Positions 1 through 7,801 of a DNA stretch of 10,561 bases are shown in pieces. Under the pieces are notes generated by a model. The model was given only the letters and a program-made list of their open reading frames with translations. It did no database searches and was not told the DNA's origin. Numbering within the stretch: position 1 is the stretch's first letter; each line of letters starts with the position of its first letter. The position numbers and the translations under genes are program-made. Source of the DNA: CAZLLE01 sp964560425 (lineage in GTDB: Bacteria; Campylobacterota; Campylobacteria; Campylobacterales; QNZT01); assembly GCA_964560425.1 (NCBI GenBank), contig CAZLLE010000012.1, positions 1 through 10,561 on the forward strand, read 5' to 3'.

Positions 1-74
1 ATTTTAATTTTCCTTAGACATGTCTCAAAAAAGAGATTTAGCCCAGCAAGAGCACACCGACATATTTACACCAA

Positions 75-138
75 TTGGAAATGTGACTTTAGTCTCATCC
101 AAAATAGACTAAATCTGAGACTAAAGTCACAGCTCCAA
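75..138. repeat. REP-like inverted pair (imperfect palindrome)
   Basis: Two copies of a 23-bp unit face each other. Each unit is TTGGA, then two variable bases (AA on the left, GC on the right), then TGTGACTTTAGTCTCA. The inner 16-bp arms (82-97 and 116-131) are perfectly complementary around an 18-base spacer. The outer five pairs (75-79 with 134-138) continue the stem past a 2x2 mismatch. Each unit holds its own mini-hairpin, GACT-TT-AGTC, and the spacer holds a degenerate copy (AGACTAAATCT). This layout, with its GACTTTAGTC core, resembles extragenic palindromic (REP/BIME) elements that I recall from other proteobacteria. Assignment to that class is inference, because only one pair lies in this window. 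It could also act as a bidirectional terminator, but the flanking T-runs are short. Confidence 0.6.
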
Positions 139-155
139 AAAGAGCAAAAGTGATG

Positions 156-353
156 GAAGGTTTTTATGGCTGTAGCGTAAAGTAGACTCTCCAGCAATTT
201 GAGAGATTGAACAATAAAATGTCACTCTTTTAAATGAAAATTCAACAAAAAGTTGATAAACTCTCACTGAGCCTTGTGCTTGTTGAGTGGAATCGTTAGA
301 TTGTCGTCGGGGATTCCACTCTCCCTACTTTACAGCCTCTTTTAAAAACCTTC
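156..353. ncRNA. Candidate structured RNA or MITE-like element
   Basis: This ~198-bp segment is closed by a long imperfect inverted repeat. GAAGGTTTTTA (156-166) pairs with TAAAAACCTTC (343-353), GGCTGT (168-173) with ACAGCC (332-337), and AAAGTAG (179-185) with CTACTTT (325-331). Inside are a perfect 10-bp stem, GAGTGGAATC/GATTCCACTC (285-294/312-321, 17-base loop), a 5-bp hairpin CTCTC/GAGAG (187-191/201-205), and CAAC-A5-GTTG (243-255). No frame looks coding. The size and the closed rod-with-branches shape would suit a small RNA such as a 6S-like RNA, but I recognise no family signature. A MITE is the other reading, although I see no target-site duplication outside the arms. Strand is undecided. 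The minus strand is slightly favoured, because a plausible -10 lies just outside the right end and a strong palindrome lies beyond the left end. Confidence 0.4.
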
Positions 354-600
354 AAAAAAAGCATTGCCAAATTTTAGAATAAAATTGCTTTGCAAAGGTT
401 AACTAAATTTGATTAGTTTAATTATTTCATGAAAAATTGAGGGATTAAACTTTCCTTGATACTAAATCTTATTAGCAACAGATATAAGTACTAAGGCAAA
501 ATTTAATTTATTTTTACTCTAATAAAAAATACATTTTAAATCAAAAAACTAGACAAAAACTTAAACACCAATTCCAAAAAAAATGTTATTATTGCGAATG
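354..600. other. AT-rich non-coding spacer
   Basis: I see no ORF, tRNA, or clear terminator here. The only structures are the A/T palindrome at 370-386, a self-complementary TTTGCAAA at about 389-396, and a 6-bp hairpin AACTAA/TTAGTT (401-406/413-418) without a following T-run. The composition matches the rest of the intergenic DNA. Confidence 0.5.
371..376 (-). promoter_or_regulatory. Possible -10 box for a minus-strand transcript of the structured element
   Basis: Read on the minus strand, this is TAAAAT, inside a small A/T palindrome (AATTTTA-GAA-TAAAATT, 370-386). It would start transcription about 8-10 bases before the right arm of the structured element at 353. Such boxes are common by chance in DNA this AT-rich, so support is weak. 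Confidence 0.25.
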
Positions 601-606
601 TAAAAT
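601..606 (+). promoter_or_regulatory. Candidate -10 box for the endonuclease remnant and methyltransferase
   Basis: TAAAAT lies 41 bases upstream of the ATG at 648, in a T-rich context without an obvious -35, which fits Campylobacterota sigma-70 promoters. It would give a leader of roughly 35 bases and one transcript covering the remnant and the methyltransferase. No C-box operator or controller gene is visible. Confidence 0.35.
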
Positions 607-647
607 TATATTTAATCTACTACTTATTAAAAACAGATGGAAAAATA

Positions 648-755
648 ATGAATAAACAAGAAATCGGATCAATGACTGCCAAAGGTGGTTTTATAAATGA
701 ATTTGATATATGTGAAAAATTCAAAATCAATCCATTAGCCTTATTTGAGGATTAA
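648..755 (+). pseudogene. Deletion remnant of a HinP1I-type (GCGC) restriction endonuclease
   Basis: This 35-codon ORF starts ATG at 648 and ends TAA at 753-755. Residues 1-25 contain the pattern GS-x-TAK-x-GF-x-NE-x-DI-x3-F, which matches my recollection of the N-terminus of R.HinP1I. Residues 25-34, FKINPLALFE, match the extreme C-terminus of the same enzyme (recalled as FKIDPTELF). The intact enzyme is about 247 residues, so roughly 210 codons, including all catalytic residues, are missing. The two ends are joined in frame at a Phe shared by both (TTC, 720-722). The peptide cannot cleave DNA. Its stop is 2 bases before the ATG of the adjacent methyltransferase, the usual partner of this enzyme. 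A genuine small leader ORF is the alternative, but matching both ends of one enzyme is hard to explain that way. The alignment is from memory. Confidence 0.75.
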
Positions 756-757
756 TA

Positions 758-1792
758 ATGCAGAAGAGTATAAAATATATTGACCTATTTGCAGGAATTG
801 GAGGATTTCATCAAGCTATGGATAGTTTTGATACTAAGTGTGTTTTTGCATCTGAATGGGACAAAGAAGCATCTAAAACATATTTTGAAAACTATGGTAT
901 TTATCCCAAAGGTGATATCACAACAATAGATGAAAAAGAGATTCCCAAACATGATATTCTTTGTGGAGGTTTTCCATGTCAAGCATTTTCAATATCTGGT
1001 AAACAGAGAGGTTTTGAAGATACAAGAGGTACTCTCTTTTTTGATGTAGCAAGAATTGTAAAATTTCATAATCCAAAAGTTTTATTTCTTGAAAATGTGA
1101 GAAATTTTGAAAAACATGATAATGGTAATACATTAAAAACCGTTGTAAACATATTAAAAGATCTAAACTACACAGTTTTTTATAAAGTTTTAAATGCAAG
1201 TCACTATGGCTTACCTCAAAATAGAGAACGAATTTTTATTGTATGTTTTAGAGATGATCTAAAAGTTCACAATTTTATATTTCCAAAACCTTCTAATAAA
1301 AAAGTTGCTCTTTTTGAGATACTTGAAGATAATCCCACAGATGCAAAAATAGTTAATAGACCAGATACAGTTTTTACAAAATCATTCAAACCACAACCAA
1401 ACTTACTTGGAGAGATTGAATTACCAAATAGACCAATACAGATTGGCTATGTCAACAAAGGTGGACAAGGAGAGAGAATATATAGTCCATATGGTCATGC
1501 AATAACACTTTCTGCTTATGGTGGTGGTGCAGGAGCCAAAACAGGACTCTACTATATTAATAAAAATATTAGAAAATTAAGCCCAAGAGAATGTGCTAGA
1601 GCACAAGGTTTTCCAGACTCTTTCAAGATAATCTCATCATTAACACAAAGTTATAAGCAATTTGGAAATAGTGTTGCAGTAGATGTATTAAAAGCAATAA
1701 TCAAAGAAATTTATAAAACGGGAATTTTTGAAAATCAATTCCCATTTAGTGTTGCTTCTCATGTTCCTCATGATGAGCATGTTCTTTTATAG
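758..1792 (+). CDS. DNA (cytosine-5) methyltransferase, M.HhaI/M.HinP1I-like, likely GCGC-specific
   Basis: This enzyme transfers a methyl group from S-adenosylmethionine to C5 of cytosine. All the main family motifs are present. They are motif I DLFAGIGGF (9-17), motif IV GFPCQ with catalytic Cys74, ENV (112-114), QNRER (154-158), SPRECARAQGFPD (275-287) and QFGNSVAV (301-308). The target-recognition segment GGQGERIYS (235-243) and LSAYGGG (251-257) is nearly the same as in M.HhaI, including Gln237, Arg240 and Tyr254, which contact GCGC there. Specificity for GCGC is therefore a strong inference. The ATG at 758 has GAGG 7 bases upstream and follows the endonuclease remnant by 2 bases. M.HhaI is 327 residues; this protein has 344. 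The extra ~15 residues (330-344) are read from the antisense strand of the converging gene. With its endonuclease deleted, this is now an orphan methyltransferase. Confidence 0.93.
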   Translation: MQKSIKYIDLFAGIGGFHQAMDSFDTKCVFASEWDKEASKTYFENYGIYPKGDITTIDEKEIPKHDILCGGFPCQAFSISGKQRGFEDTRGTLFFDVARIVKFHNPKVLFLENVRNFEKHDNGNTLKTVVNILKDLNYTVFYKVLNASHYGLPQNRERIFIVCFRDDLKVHNFIFPKPSNKKVALFEILEDNPTDAKIVNRPDTVFTKSFKPQPNLLGEIELPNRPIQIGYVNKGGQGERIYSPYGHAITLSAYGGGAGAKTGLYYINKNIRKLSPRECARAQGFPDSFKIISSLTQSYKQFGNSVAVDVLKAIIKEIYKTGIFENQFPFSVASHVPHDEHVLL

Positions 1793-2381
1793 AACAATTA
1801 TCAAATTTATCTTTGGGTGTATGTTTATAAAAATATATATTTGCACGAGAGTTTTGAGCTTCAATAACTTTTATATCTTTATAATTATTTAAAACAATAT
1901 TCTTTAGAGCAATATTGATATTTGATTTGCTATCAAAAAATCTTATATATAATCTATGATCTTTTTCTAAGGTAAAATTCATATCAAAATTAAAACTATA
2001 CTCAATATCTTCATCCAAAAAGATCATTTTTGAGTCTATAATTTTAAACTCTCTTAGTTTACTCTTTTTGATTTTTTGATCTTTTTTGATATAGATAATA
2101 TCAGTCAAATAGCCATTTGTTTTGATATAACTCACAAAATCATCTTGAATGCTCTTTTGTTCATCTTTATCAAATTTGGAGTTTTGATTTTTATCGTAGT
2201 GAGCTAGAGATTTAATAAAATCTTTTTTAAATTTCCAATAGATATGAAAAGATGTTTTTGATTTTTGGGAATCTATTGTTACATTTGCATCAATCATAGA
2301 GTTGGTTAATATTGGCTCTGTACAAGAGCAAGAGTATAAACTTATATTTGCTATAAATAAAAATAGTATTAGTTTTAACAT
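1746..2381 (-). CDS. Exported DUF1007-like protein with EF-hand-like loop and His-rich tail
   Basis: The chosen start is the ATG at 2379-2381, with AAGGTGAT just upstream; this gives 211 residues. A 12-residue extension from an upstream ATG at 2417 would overlap the preceding gene and has less support. Residues 1-17 form a hydrophobic signal peptide ending LYS-CSC. Cys18 could be a lipoprotein cysteine, though Tyr at -2 is unusual. The stretch around FHIYWKFKKDF, a 12-residue EF-hand-like loop (63-74, DKNQNSKFDKDE), and the following helix and strand resemble DUF1007 proteins. Those are periplasmic proteins often found with metal-uptake transporters. The HPH motif usual after the signal peptide is absent; a CxC sits there instead. 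The C-terminus is His-rich (HAHHEEHEKQH), suggesting metal binding, which is inference. The gene follows the phosphatase gene by 17 bases and overlaps the methyltransferase tail to tail by 47 bases. Confidence 0.7.
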   Translation of the reverse strand: MLKLILFLFIANISLYSCSCTEPILTNSMIDANVTIDSQKSKTSFHIYWKFKKDFIKSLAHYDKNQNSKFDKDEQKSIQDDFVSYIKTNGYLTDIIYIKKDQKIKKSKLREFKIIDSKMIFLDEDIEYSFNFDMNFTLEKDHRLYIRFFDSKSNINIALKNIVLNNYKDIKVIEAQNSRANIYFYKHTPKDKFDNCSIKEHAHHEEHEKQH

Positions 2382-2398
2382 GAAATCACCTTTATTAA

Positions 2399-3130
2399 TT
2401 ATGATAAAAGAGCCCACTCCAGCTCATCAAAATAGTCTCTATCATGAGAAATAATAAGCAGATCATCACTTCTATAAGTTGGTAAATCTTCACAAATAAA
2501 TAGGGCGGCTTTTATATCAAATATTCTCAATTTCCCCTCAACAATAAAAAATTTACTACTATAAGAGTAGGCAATAGAGAGAGCCATAGCCCCTAAAGAA
2601 CGATATTTTATCTTTTTATCATGAAGCTTCTTTGCACATATTTTAGATTGATAAGCTTTTTCAAAAAGACCAACTTGAGAAGATATATTTGGTTTTATCT
2701 CATGAAACTTAAGAGTTTTAAGATTACCATATTGTGCATTTTGACCAATTGTTTTGAGAAAAATATCACCATTTGCAAGATTTACGACAATTCCCACAAT
2801 CATCCTATCATCTAGTTCATAAGCTATTGAAGAGCCATAATATGGGATATTAGATAAAAAGTTTGCACTTCCATCCAAAGGATCAAGAGTAATCACTCCA
2901 TCTCCAACACCAACCATACCAGACTCTTCAGAATATATTTTTCCAAAAGAGGAGAGATGTTTGATATATATTGATTCTGCAATTAGATCAATACCATAAC
3001 TAATATCTCCTCCATGTCCTATAGAGTATTTTTTATATAGATCTTTATCAGCACTACTCTCTTCAACTATATGATAAAGCTCTTTTATCGCCTCTAGGGA
3101 AGCTTTTATAAAATCATCTAAGGAGTTCAT
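2399..3130 (-). CDS. Inositol monophosphatase family protein (SuhB/CysQ-like)
   Basis: This is a predicted cytoplasmic Mg2+-dependent phosphatase of the IMPase fold, 243 residues, slightly shorter than the usual 255-270. The metal-binding motifs are all present: D48 in DISYGIDLIAE, SEES with Glu68, LDPLDGSANF with Asp83 and Asp86, and FDIKAAL with Asp205 in the position of the C-terminal WD-x-AA motif. Phe replaces the usual Trp. The substrate cannot be told from sequence; inositol phosphate, PAP (CysQ role) and sugar phosphates are all possible. The ATG at 3130 has AAGGA just upstream and lies 5 bases after the gltD stop, so it is almost certainly cotranscribed with gltBD. The family call is secure and the substrate is open. 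Confidence 0.88.
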   Translation of the reverse strand: MNSLDDFIKASLEAIKELYHIVEESSADKDLYKKYSIGHGGDISYGIDLIAESIYIKHLSSFGKIYSEESGMVGVGDGVITLDPLDGSANFLSNIPYYGSSIAYELDDRMIVGIVVNLANGDIFLKTIGQNAQYGNLKTLKFHEIKPNISSQVGLFEKAYQSKICAKKLHDKKIKYRSLGAMALSIAYSYSSKFFIVEGKLRIFDIKAALFICEDLPTYRSDDLLIISHDRDYFDELEWALLS

Positions 3131-3135
3131 ATTCC

Positions 3136-4524
3136 TTATCTTTTTAGTAGTTTTTTGGCTATTGCCGCAGCGGCTACTTTACCATCTTGTGCTGCTGTTA
3201 CCACTAGATCACTTCCTCTAAAACAGTCTCCACCAGTATATATAAATGGTTTTGAACACTCTTGATTTTTATCAGCTATTACTTCACCCCATTTATTTGT
3301 CTCTATTCCATTTTCAGATAAAAAGTCGGGATTTACTTGATCAAAGCCCAATGCAAAAATAACAATATCCGCATCAACTCTATATTCGCTATGTTCAATA
3401 ATCTCTACTCTTTGTCTTCCTGTGCTATCTTTTTTAGATAAAACTGTTTTGAGCATTTCAATACCAATTACTTCACCTTCAGAGTTGAGCAAAACCTCTT
3501 TTGGAGAGGCATTAAAAAGGAACTCTGCACCCTCCTCTTTTGCATTTTTAAACTCTTTTCTGCTTCCAGGCATATTATGTAAATCTCGTCTATATAGACA
3601 TTTTACACTTTTTGCACCCTCACGAAGAGATGTCCTAATACAATCCATAGCAGTATCACCACCACCAATAACTACAACATCTTTGTGAGCTACTTCATAG
3701 AGAGAGTCATAAGGTTCATTAAAATGTTTTTGTTGGATATTTTTCAAAAACTCTATAGCTAAAAATGAGTTTTGAGCATTTTCACCCATGAGATTTGCTT
3801 TTTTAGATTTTTCTGCACCAATCCCAATAAAAACAGCATCAAAATTTTCACTCAACTCCTCAAATGAAATATCTTTTCCAATCTCAACACCAAGATTAAG
3901 CTTCATTCCAGCCTCAGTAAGCCAATCAAATCTTCTAAAAACTACACTCTTTTCCAATTTGAAACTAGGAATACCATAAGTCAAAAGACCACCAGGCTTA
4001 TTTGCTTTTTCAAACATCTCAACTTGTATTCCCTCTCTCAATAGATATGTAGCTGTAGAAAATCCAGCAGGACCACTACCAACAATCGCCACTTTTTTAT
4101 CACTCATTTTTTTTGCAAATTCAGGTTTTAGACCCTTTTTAAAGCCTGTCTCACTTATATAAGTCTCAATAGAGCCAATTGTAATTGCACTATAACCATC
4201 TTGTTCAAGTGTACAATCACCTTCACAAAGTCTATCTTGTGGGCATATACGACCTGTAATTTCAGGAAATGGGTTTGTCTCATTTGAGAGTTTGAAACCA
4301 TACTCAATATCTTTACCAGCAACTGATCTTAACCATTGAGGAATATAGTTGTGCAAAGGACACTTATTGTGACAGTATGGATCACCACACTGTACACAAC
4401 GATCAGCTTGAGCTGCTGCTTCTTGAGGTTTGAATACCTTATAAATCTCTTTATAGTCTGCTTTTCTCTCATTTGAGCCTCTTTTTAGAGGGTCAATTCT
4501 TTCTAGCTTGGTAAAATTTTGCAT
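3136..4524 (-). CDS. gltD: Glutamate synthase [NADPH] small (beta) subunit
   Basis: The beta subunit oxidises NADPH through FAD and passes electrons via iron-sulfur clusters to GltB, supporting glutamine + 2-oxoglutarate to 2 glutamate. In order the 462 residues show two Cys clusters (CVQCGDPYCHNKC, 43-55; CPQDRLCEGDC, 94-104) for the [4Fe-4S] centres, the FAD-binding motif VAIVGSGPAG (145-154), and the NADPH-binding motif VVVIGGGDTAMD (about 282-293). A C-terminal GGD segment lies near residue 430. The length is normal for the family. The ATG lies 1 base past the gltB stop. Its Shine-Dalgarno GAGGAGGG sits inside the last gltB codons, so translation is probably coupled to gltB. The gltB amber codon could therefore reduce gltD expression by polarity. 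The protein itself looks intact. Confidence 0.96.
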   Translation of the reverse strand: MQNFTKLERIDPLKRGSNERKADYKEIYKVFKPQEAAAQADRCVQCGDPYCHNKCPLHNYIPQWLRSVAGKDIEYGFKLSNETNPFPEITGRICPQDRLCEGDCTLEQDGYSAITIGSIETYISETGFKKGLKPEFAKKMSDKKVAIVGSGPAGFSTATYLLREGIQVEMFEKANKPGGLLTYGIPSFKLEKSVVFRRFDWLTEAGMKLNLGVEIGKDISFEELSENFDAVFIGIGAEKSKKANLMGENAQNSFLAIEFLKNIQQKHFNEPYDSLYEVAHKDVVVIGGGDTAMDCIRTSLREGAKSVKCLYRRDLHNMPGSRKEFKNAKEEGAEFLFNASPKEVLLNSEGEVIGIEMLKTVLSKKDSTGRQRVEIIEHSEYRVDADIVIFALGFDQVNPDFLSENGIETNKWGEVIADKNQECSKPFIYTGGDCFRGSDLVVTAAQDGKVAAAAIAKKLLKR

Positions 4525-4525
4525 G

Positions 4526-7500
4526 TTAATCTCCCTCCTCAGGATTTAGTGGCATTTTTCTCATATCTTTTGGTCTTACAATCCAAAAATCCCGTACAGT
4601 GTGTCTAAAGTTTTCTAAAATATATTTTGCTTTTTCGCTTGAAGTCTCATCAATATAATTTCTAAGAAGCTTTTTGATGTAGTGTTTCTCTTCATCTGAT
4701 TCATCTGTATCAATTCTCATAGCAGCAACCAACTCTTGATTTAGATTATCTATAAATTCATGCTCTTTATCATAAATAAATGCCACACCACCAGTCATAC
4801 CAGCACCAAAGTTGATACCAGTTTTGCCTAATATCACCACAGCACCACCAGTCATATATTCACATGGATGATCACCCGTCCCCTCTACGACAGCAATAGC
4901 ACCAGAGTTTCTCACACCAAATCTCTCTCCAACACTTCCAGCAACATATAATTTACCACCAGTTGCACCATACATACAAGTATTACCCGCACATGAAAAT
5001 TTATCACCTTGAGTTTTTGGTGTAATTACAATTTTACCACCATTCATACCTTTAGCAACATAATCATTACCCGCACCATCTACATAAATAGAGATACCTG
5101 AACTCAAAAATGCACCCAAAGATTGACCTGCACTACCCTTTAATTTAAAAGTAATACTATCTTCTGGTAATCCACTATTTCCATAATATTTAGCAATTTC
5201 ACCACTGATAAGTGTTCCAAAACTTCTATTTAGATTAGAGATATCTCTTTTGACTACTATTCTACGACCTGGGTTTTCAATTATTTTATAGACCTCTTCT
5301 AAAATCCCTTTTTCAAACTCATTTTTATCAAATGGCTCATTTGACTCTTTTTGACATGTATCAATACCATCCAATCTTCTCAAAACAGAGCTAAAATCAA
5401 ATTTTTGAGCAAATGGATCATCTACAACAGATAGAAGATCACTTCTACCAATTAACTCTTCCATAGTTCTATATCCAAGTGATGCCATAATCTCTCGAAC
5501 ATCTTCAGCCAATAGTGTAAAGAAATTAATCACTCTCTCAACAGTACCAACATAATGTTCTCTCAAATATTCATCTTGTGTAGCAACACCAACTGTACAT
5601 TTATTGGTATGACAACTTCTCAATATTCTACAACCAATCACAGTCAAAGCAGCCGTACCAAAAGCATAACTCTCAGCTCCAAGAAGTGCCGCTTTGATTA
5701 CATCAAGACCAGATTTAAGACCACCATCTGTTTGAAGATGAACAAACTCTCTAAGACCATTTAACTTAAGGGCATTATGAGCTTCTGTAAGACCAAGCTC
5801 CCAAGGATTACCAGCATATTTGATAGAGGTAAGAGGAGCAGCACCAGTACCACCATCTCCACCAGAGATAATAATCTTATCAGCATACGCTTTTGCCACA
5901 CCCGCAGCAATTGTACCAACACCCGCAGTTGAAACTAGCTTAACTGTAATAATAGCATCAGGGTTGATCTGTTTCATATCAAAAATAAGTTGTGCCAAAT
6001 CCTCAATAGAATATATATCATGATGAGGAGGTGGAGATATTAGAGTAACCCCCGGTACTGTATAACGCAAAGAGGCAATAAGAGGCGAAACTTTATGCCC
6101 CGGAAGTTGTCCACCTTCACCAGGTTTTGCACCTTGTGCTACTTTGATCTGAATCTCTTCGGCACTTCTTAAATATTCAGGTGTTACACCAAATCTACCA
6201 GATGCAATCTGTTTGATTTTTGATCGTTGAGGACTTTTTAATCTCTCAGGAGCTTCACCACCCTCACCACAGTTTGATTGCCCACCAATCTTATTCATAG
6301 CTTCACCAAGAGCTTCATGAGCCTCAGGAGAGATAGAACCCAAACTCATAGCAGCTGTTGCAAATCTTTTGAAAATATCTTCAATAGGCTCCACCTCATC
6401 AATAGAGATAGCCCTTTTATCTGATTTTAGTTCAAAGAAATCACGAATCATCTTAAATTTTCTCTCATTTACCAATGAAGTCAATTTAGTAAAATCCTCT
6501 TTTTCATTGGTAATAGAAGCTTTATGAATAGCATTTACAATAGCAGGTGAATAGTCATGATGTTCATTATCATGAATATATTTATGAAATCCACCAATTT
6601 CCAAAGGAAAGAGTTTTGTACCATGATAAATCTCTAATGCCTTTTGATAATCACGATTAATTCTATCTTCAAGATCACTATATCCAAGACCAGGAATCAT
6701 CAAGTGAGAATCTCTAAAACAGTCATTAGCTACTTCACTAGATAGACCCATTACATCAAATAGAGATGAGTTTCTATAAGAAGCAATTGTAGCAATACCC
6801 ATTTTTGACATAATTTTCAAAAGTCCACCACCAAGAGCCTGATGAGCATTTTTAAAACTATTTTTTTGTTCCAATGGTGTGAGTTTTTTTCTTTTGGATA
6901 TATCAAGTATTGTTGCATAAAGTAGATATGGATATATAGCATTTACACCATAAGCAATCATCGTTGCACATGTATGAGAGTCCACAACCTCTGAAGTCAC
7001 AGCAATAGTAGATGTAAGATGTCTAAGACCTGCATCCAATAGAGCTTGATTAACTCTACCAACAACCATGGTCATAGGTATATACTTCATATTGTCATCT
7101 TTACATCTATCTGTAAGAACAATAACTCTAATATGTTCATCTCGAACAGCGGCTACAATTTCATCAGCCAATTTATCTAAAGAGCCTTTTAGATCACTCC
7201 TAAATAGAGTTGAAAAGGTTTTATTTTTGTAATATGCCTTATATCGTGGATGAGAAGGATCACCAAATGATAAAAGAACATCTAACTTTTCCTCCATCAA
7301 AATAGGAGAACTAGCTTTGATTCTTATTGCATGTTCTGCATTATCATCTAAAATATTACTAATTTCCCCAAAACCACTATTAAGACTCATGACTACTTTT
7401 TCACGAATAGGATCAATTGGTGGATTTGTAACTTGTGCAAATTTTTGTTTGAAATAGTCACTAAAGTTTCGTTGCATATTGCTAAAAGCAGCAAGTGGAG

Positions 7501-7777
7501 TATCATCACCCATAGAGCCCGTACTCTCTTTGCCATCTTTCATCATAGGTTCTACTACCATCTCAATAATCTCTTGAGTGATATTAGATAGTCTCTGTTT
7601 TGCATGTAATGCACTAATCTCGTAACCTTTAGTATCAGAGAAAGGAACCTCTACATACTCTTGTAAGTATGTCATATTTTTATTAAGCCATTCAGAGTAA
7701 GTATTGGTTGATTTTAGATAATTATTAATCTCACTATTTTTGAGAATTTTACCAAATTTGAGATCTACACCGATCAT
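4526..7777 (-). CDS. gltB: GltB C-terminal fragment: central, FMN synthase and GXGXG domains
   Basis: An open frame of 1083 codons follows the amber codon. Its first ATG is codon 392 of the whole gene, 8 codons after the stop. Numbered on the whole gene, the central domain lies at about 425-780. The FMN barrel at about 790-1220 contains SNCGEGGE, GEGGQLPGHKVSP and SGGDGGTGAAP. The [3Fe-4S] cysteines are Cys1107, Cys1113 and Cys1118 in CRILRSCHTNKC. The C-terminal beta-helix has GSAGQSLGAFLSSG and GGKIVITPKT. Re-initiation at 7777 is conceivable: AGAGGTAGG lies about 14 bases upstream, which is farther than ideal, and GGTGAG directly abuts the ATG. A product without the amidotransferase could at best work with free ammonia. 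This is inference. Confidence 0.85.
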   Translation of the reverse strand: MIGVDLKFGKILKNSEINNYLKSTNTYSEWLNKNMTYLQEYVEVPFSDTKGYEISALHAKQRLSNITQEIIEMVVEPMMKDGKESTGSMGDDTPLAAFSNMQRNFSDYFKQKFAQVTNPPIDPIREKVVMSLNSGFGEISNILDDNAEHAIRIKASSPILMEEKLDVLLSFGDPSHPRYKAYYKNKTFSTLFRSDLKGSLDKLADEIVAAVRDEHIRVIVLTDRCKDDNMKYIPMTMVVGRVNQALLDAGLRHLTSTIAVTSEVVDSHTCATMIAYGVNAIYPYLLYATILDISKRKKLTPLEQKNSFKNAHQALGGGLLKIMSKMGIATIASYRNSSLFDVMGLSSEVANDCFRDSHLMIPGLGYSDLEDRINRDYQKALEIYHGTKLFPLEIGGFHKYIHDNEHHDYSPAIVNAIHKASITNEKEDFTKLTSLVNERKFKMIRDFFELKSDKRAISIDEVEPIEDIFKRFATAAMSLGSISPEAHEALGEAMNKIGGQSNCGEGGEAPERLKSPQRSKIKQIASGRFGVTPEYLRSAEEIQIKVAQGAKPGEGGQLPGHKVSPLIASLRYTVPGVTLISPPPHHDIYSIEDLAQLIFDMKQINPDAIITVKLVSTAGVGTIAAGVAKAYADKIIISGGDGGTGAAPLTSIKYAGNPWELGLTEAHNALKLNGLREFVHLQTDGGLKSGLDVIKAALLGAESYAFGTAALTVIGCRILRSCHTNKCTVGVATQDEYLREHYVGTVERVINFFTLLAEDVREIMASLGYRTMEELIGRSDLLSVVDDPFAQKFDFSSVLRRLDGIDTCQKESNEPFDKNEFEKGILEEVYKIIENPGRRIVVKRDISNLNRSFGTLISGEIAKYYGNSGLPEDSITFKLKGSAGQSLGAFLSSGISIYVDGAGNDYVAKGMNGGKIVITPKTQGDKFSCAGNTCMYGATGGKLYVAGSVGERFGVRNSGAIAVVEGTGDHPCEYMTGGAVVILGKTGINFGAGMTGGVAFIYDKEHEFIDNLNQELVAAMRIDTDESDEEKHYIKKLLRNYIDETSSEKAKYILENFRHTVRDFWIVRPKDMRKMPLNPEEGD

Positions 7778-7801
7778 CTCACCACTTTGAAGCCTACCTC
7801 T

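Noticed and set aside
1..153. An open plus-strand frame from the window edge to a TGA at 151-153, 50 codons
   Set aside because: It runs through the REP-like palindrome, is very rich in Arg and Lys, and resembles no protein I know. Short open frames through such repeats are common by chance.
156..353. Retron msr/msd reading of the inverted-repeat element, with TAGCG after the left arm
   Set aside because: No reverse transcriptase gene follows on the plus strand within the window, and the inner hairpins do not match a recognisable msr layout.
156..353. tmRNA, RNase P RNA or SRP RNA
   Set aside because: None of the conserved sequences of these RNAs is present on either strand.
401..418. Hairpin AACTAA/TTAGTT as a terminator
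   Set aside because: The stem is only six A/T-rich pairs, with no following T-run and no gene ending nearby.
2382..2417. Longer start of the DUF1007-like protein at 2417
   Set aside because: It adds 12 residues before the signal peptide and overlaps the phosphatase gene; the ATG at 2381 has a good ribosome-binding site.
5555..6023. Plus-strand open frames inside gltB (5555-5764, 5820-6023) and similar ones within gltD and gltB
   Set aside because: They are antisense shadows of strongly conserved coding sequence, without ribosome-binding sites or recognisable products.
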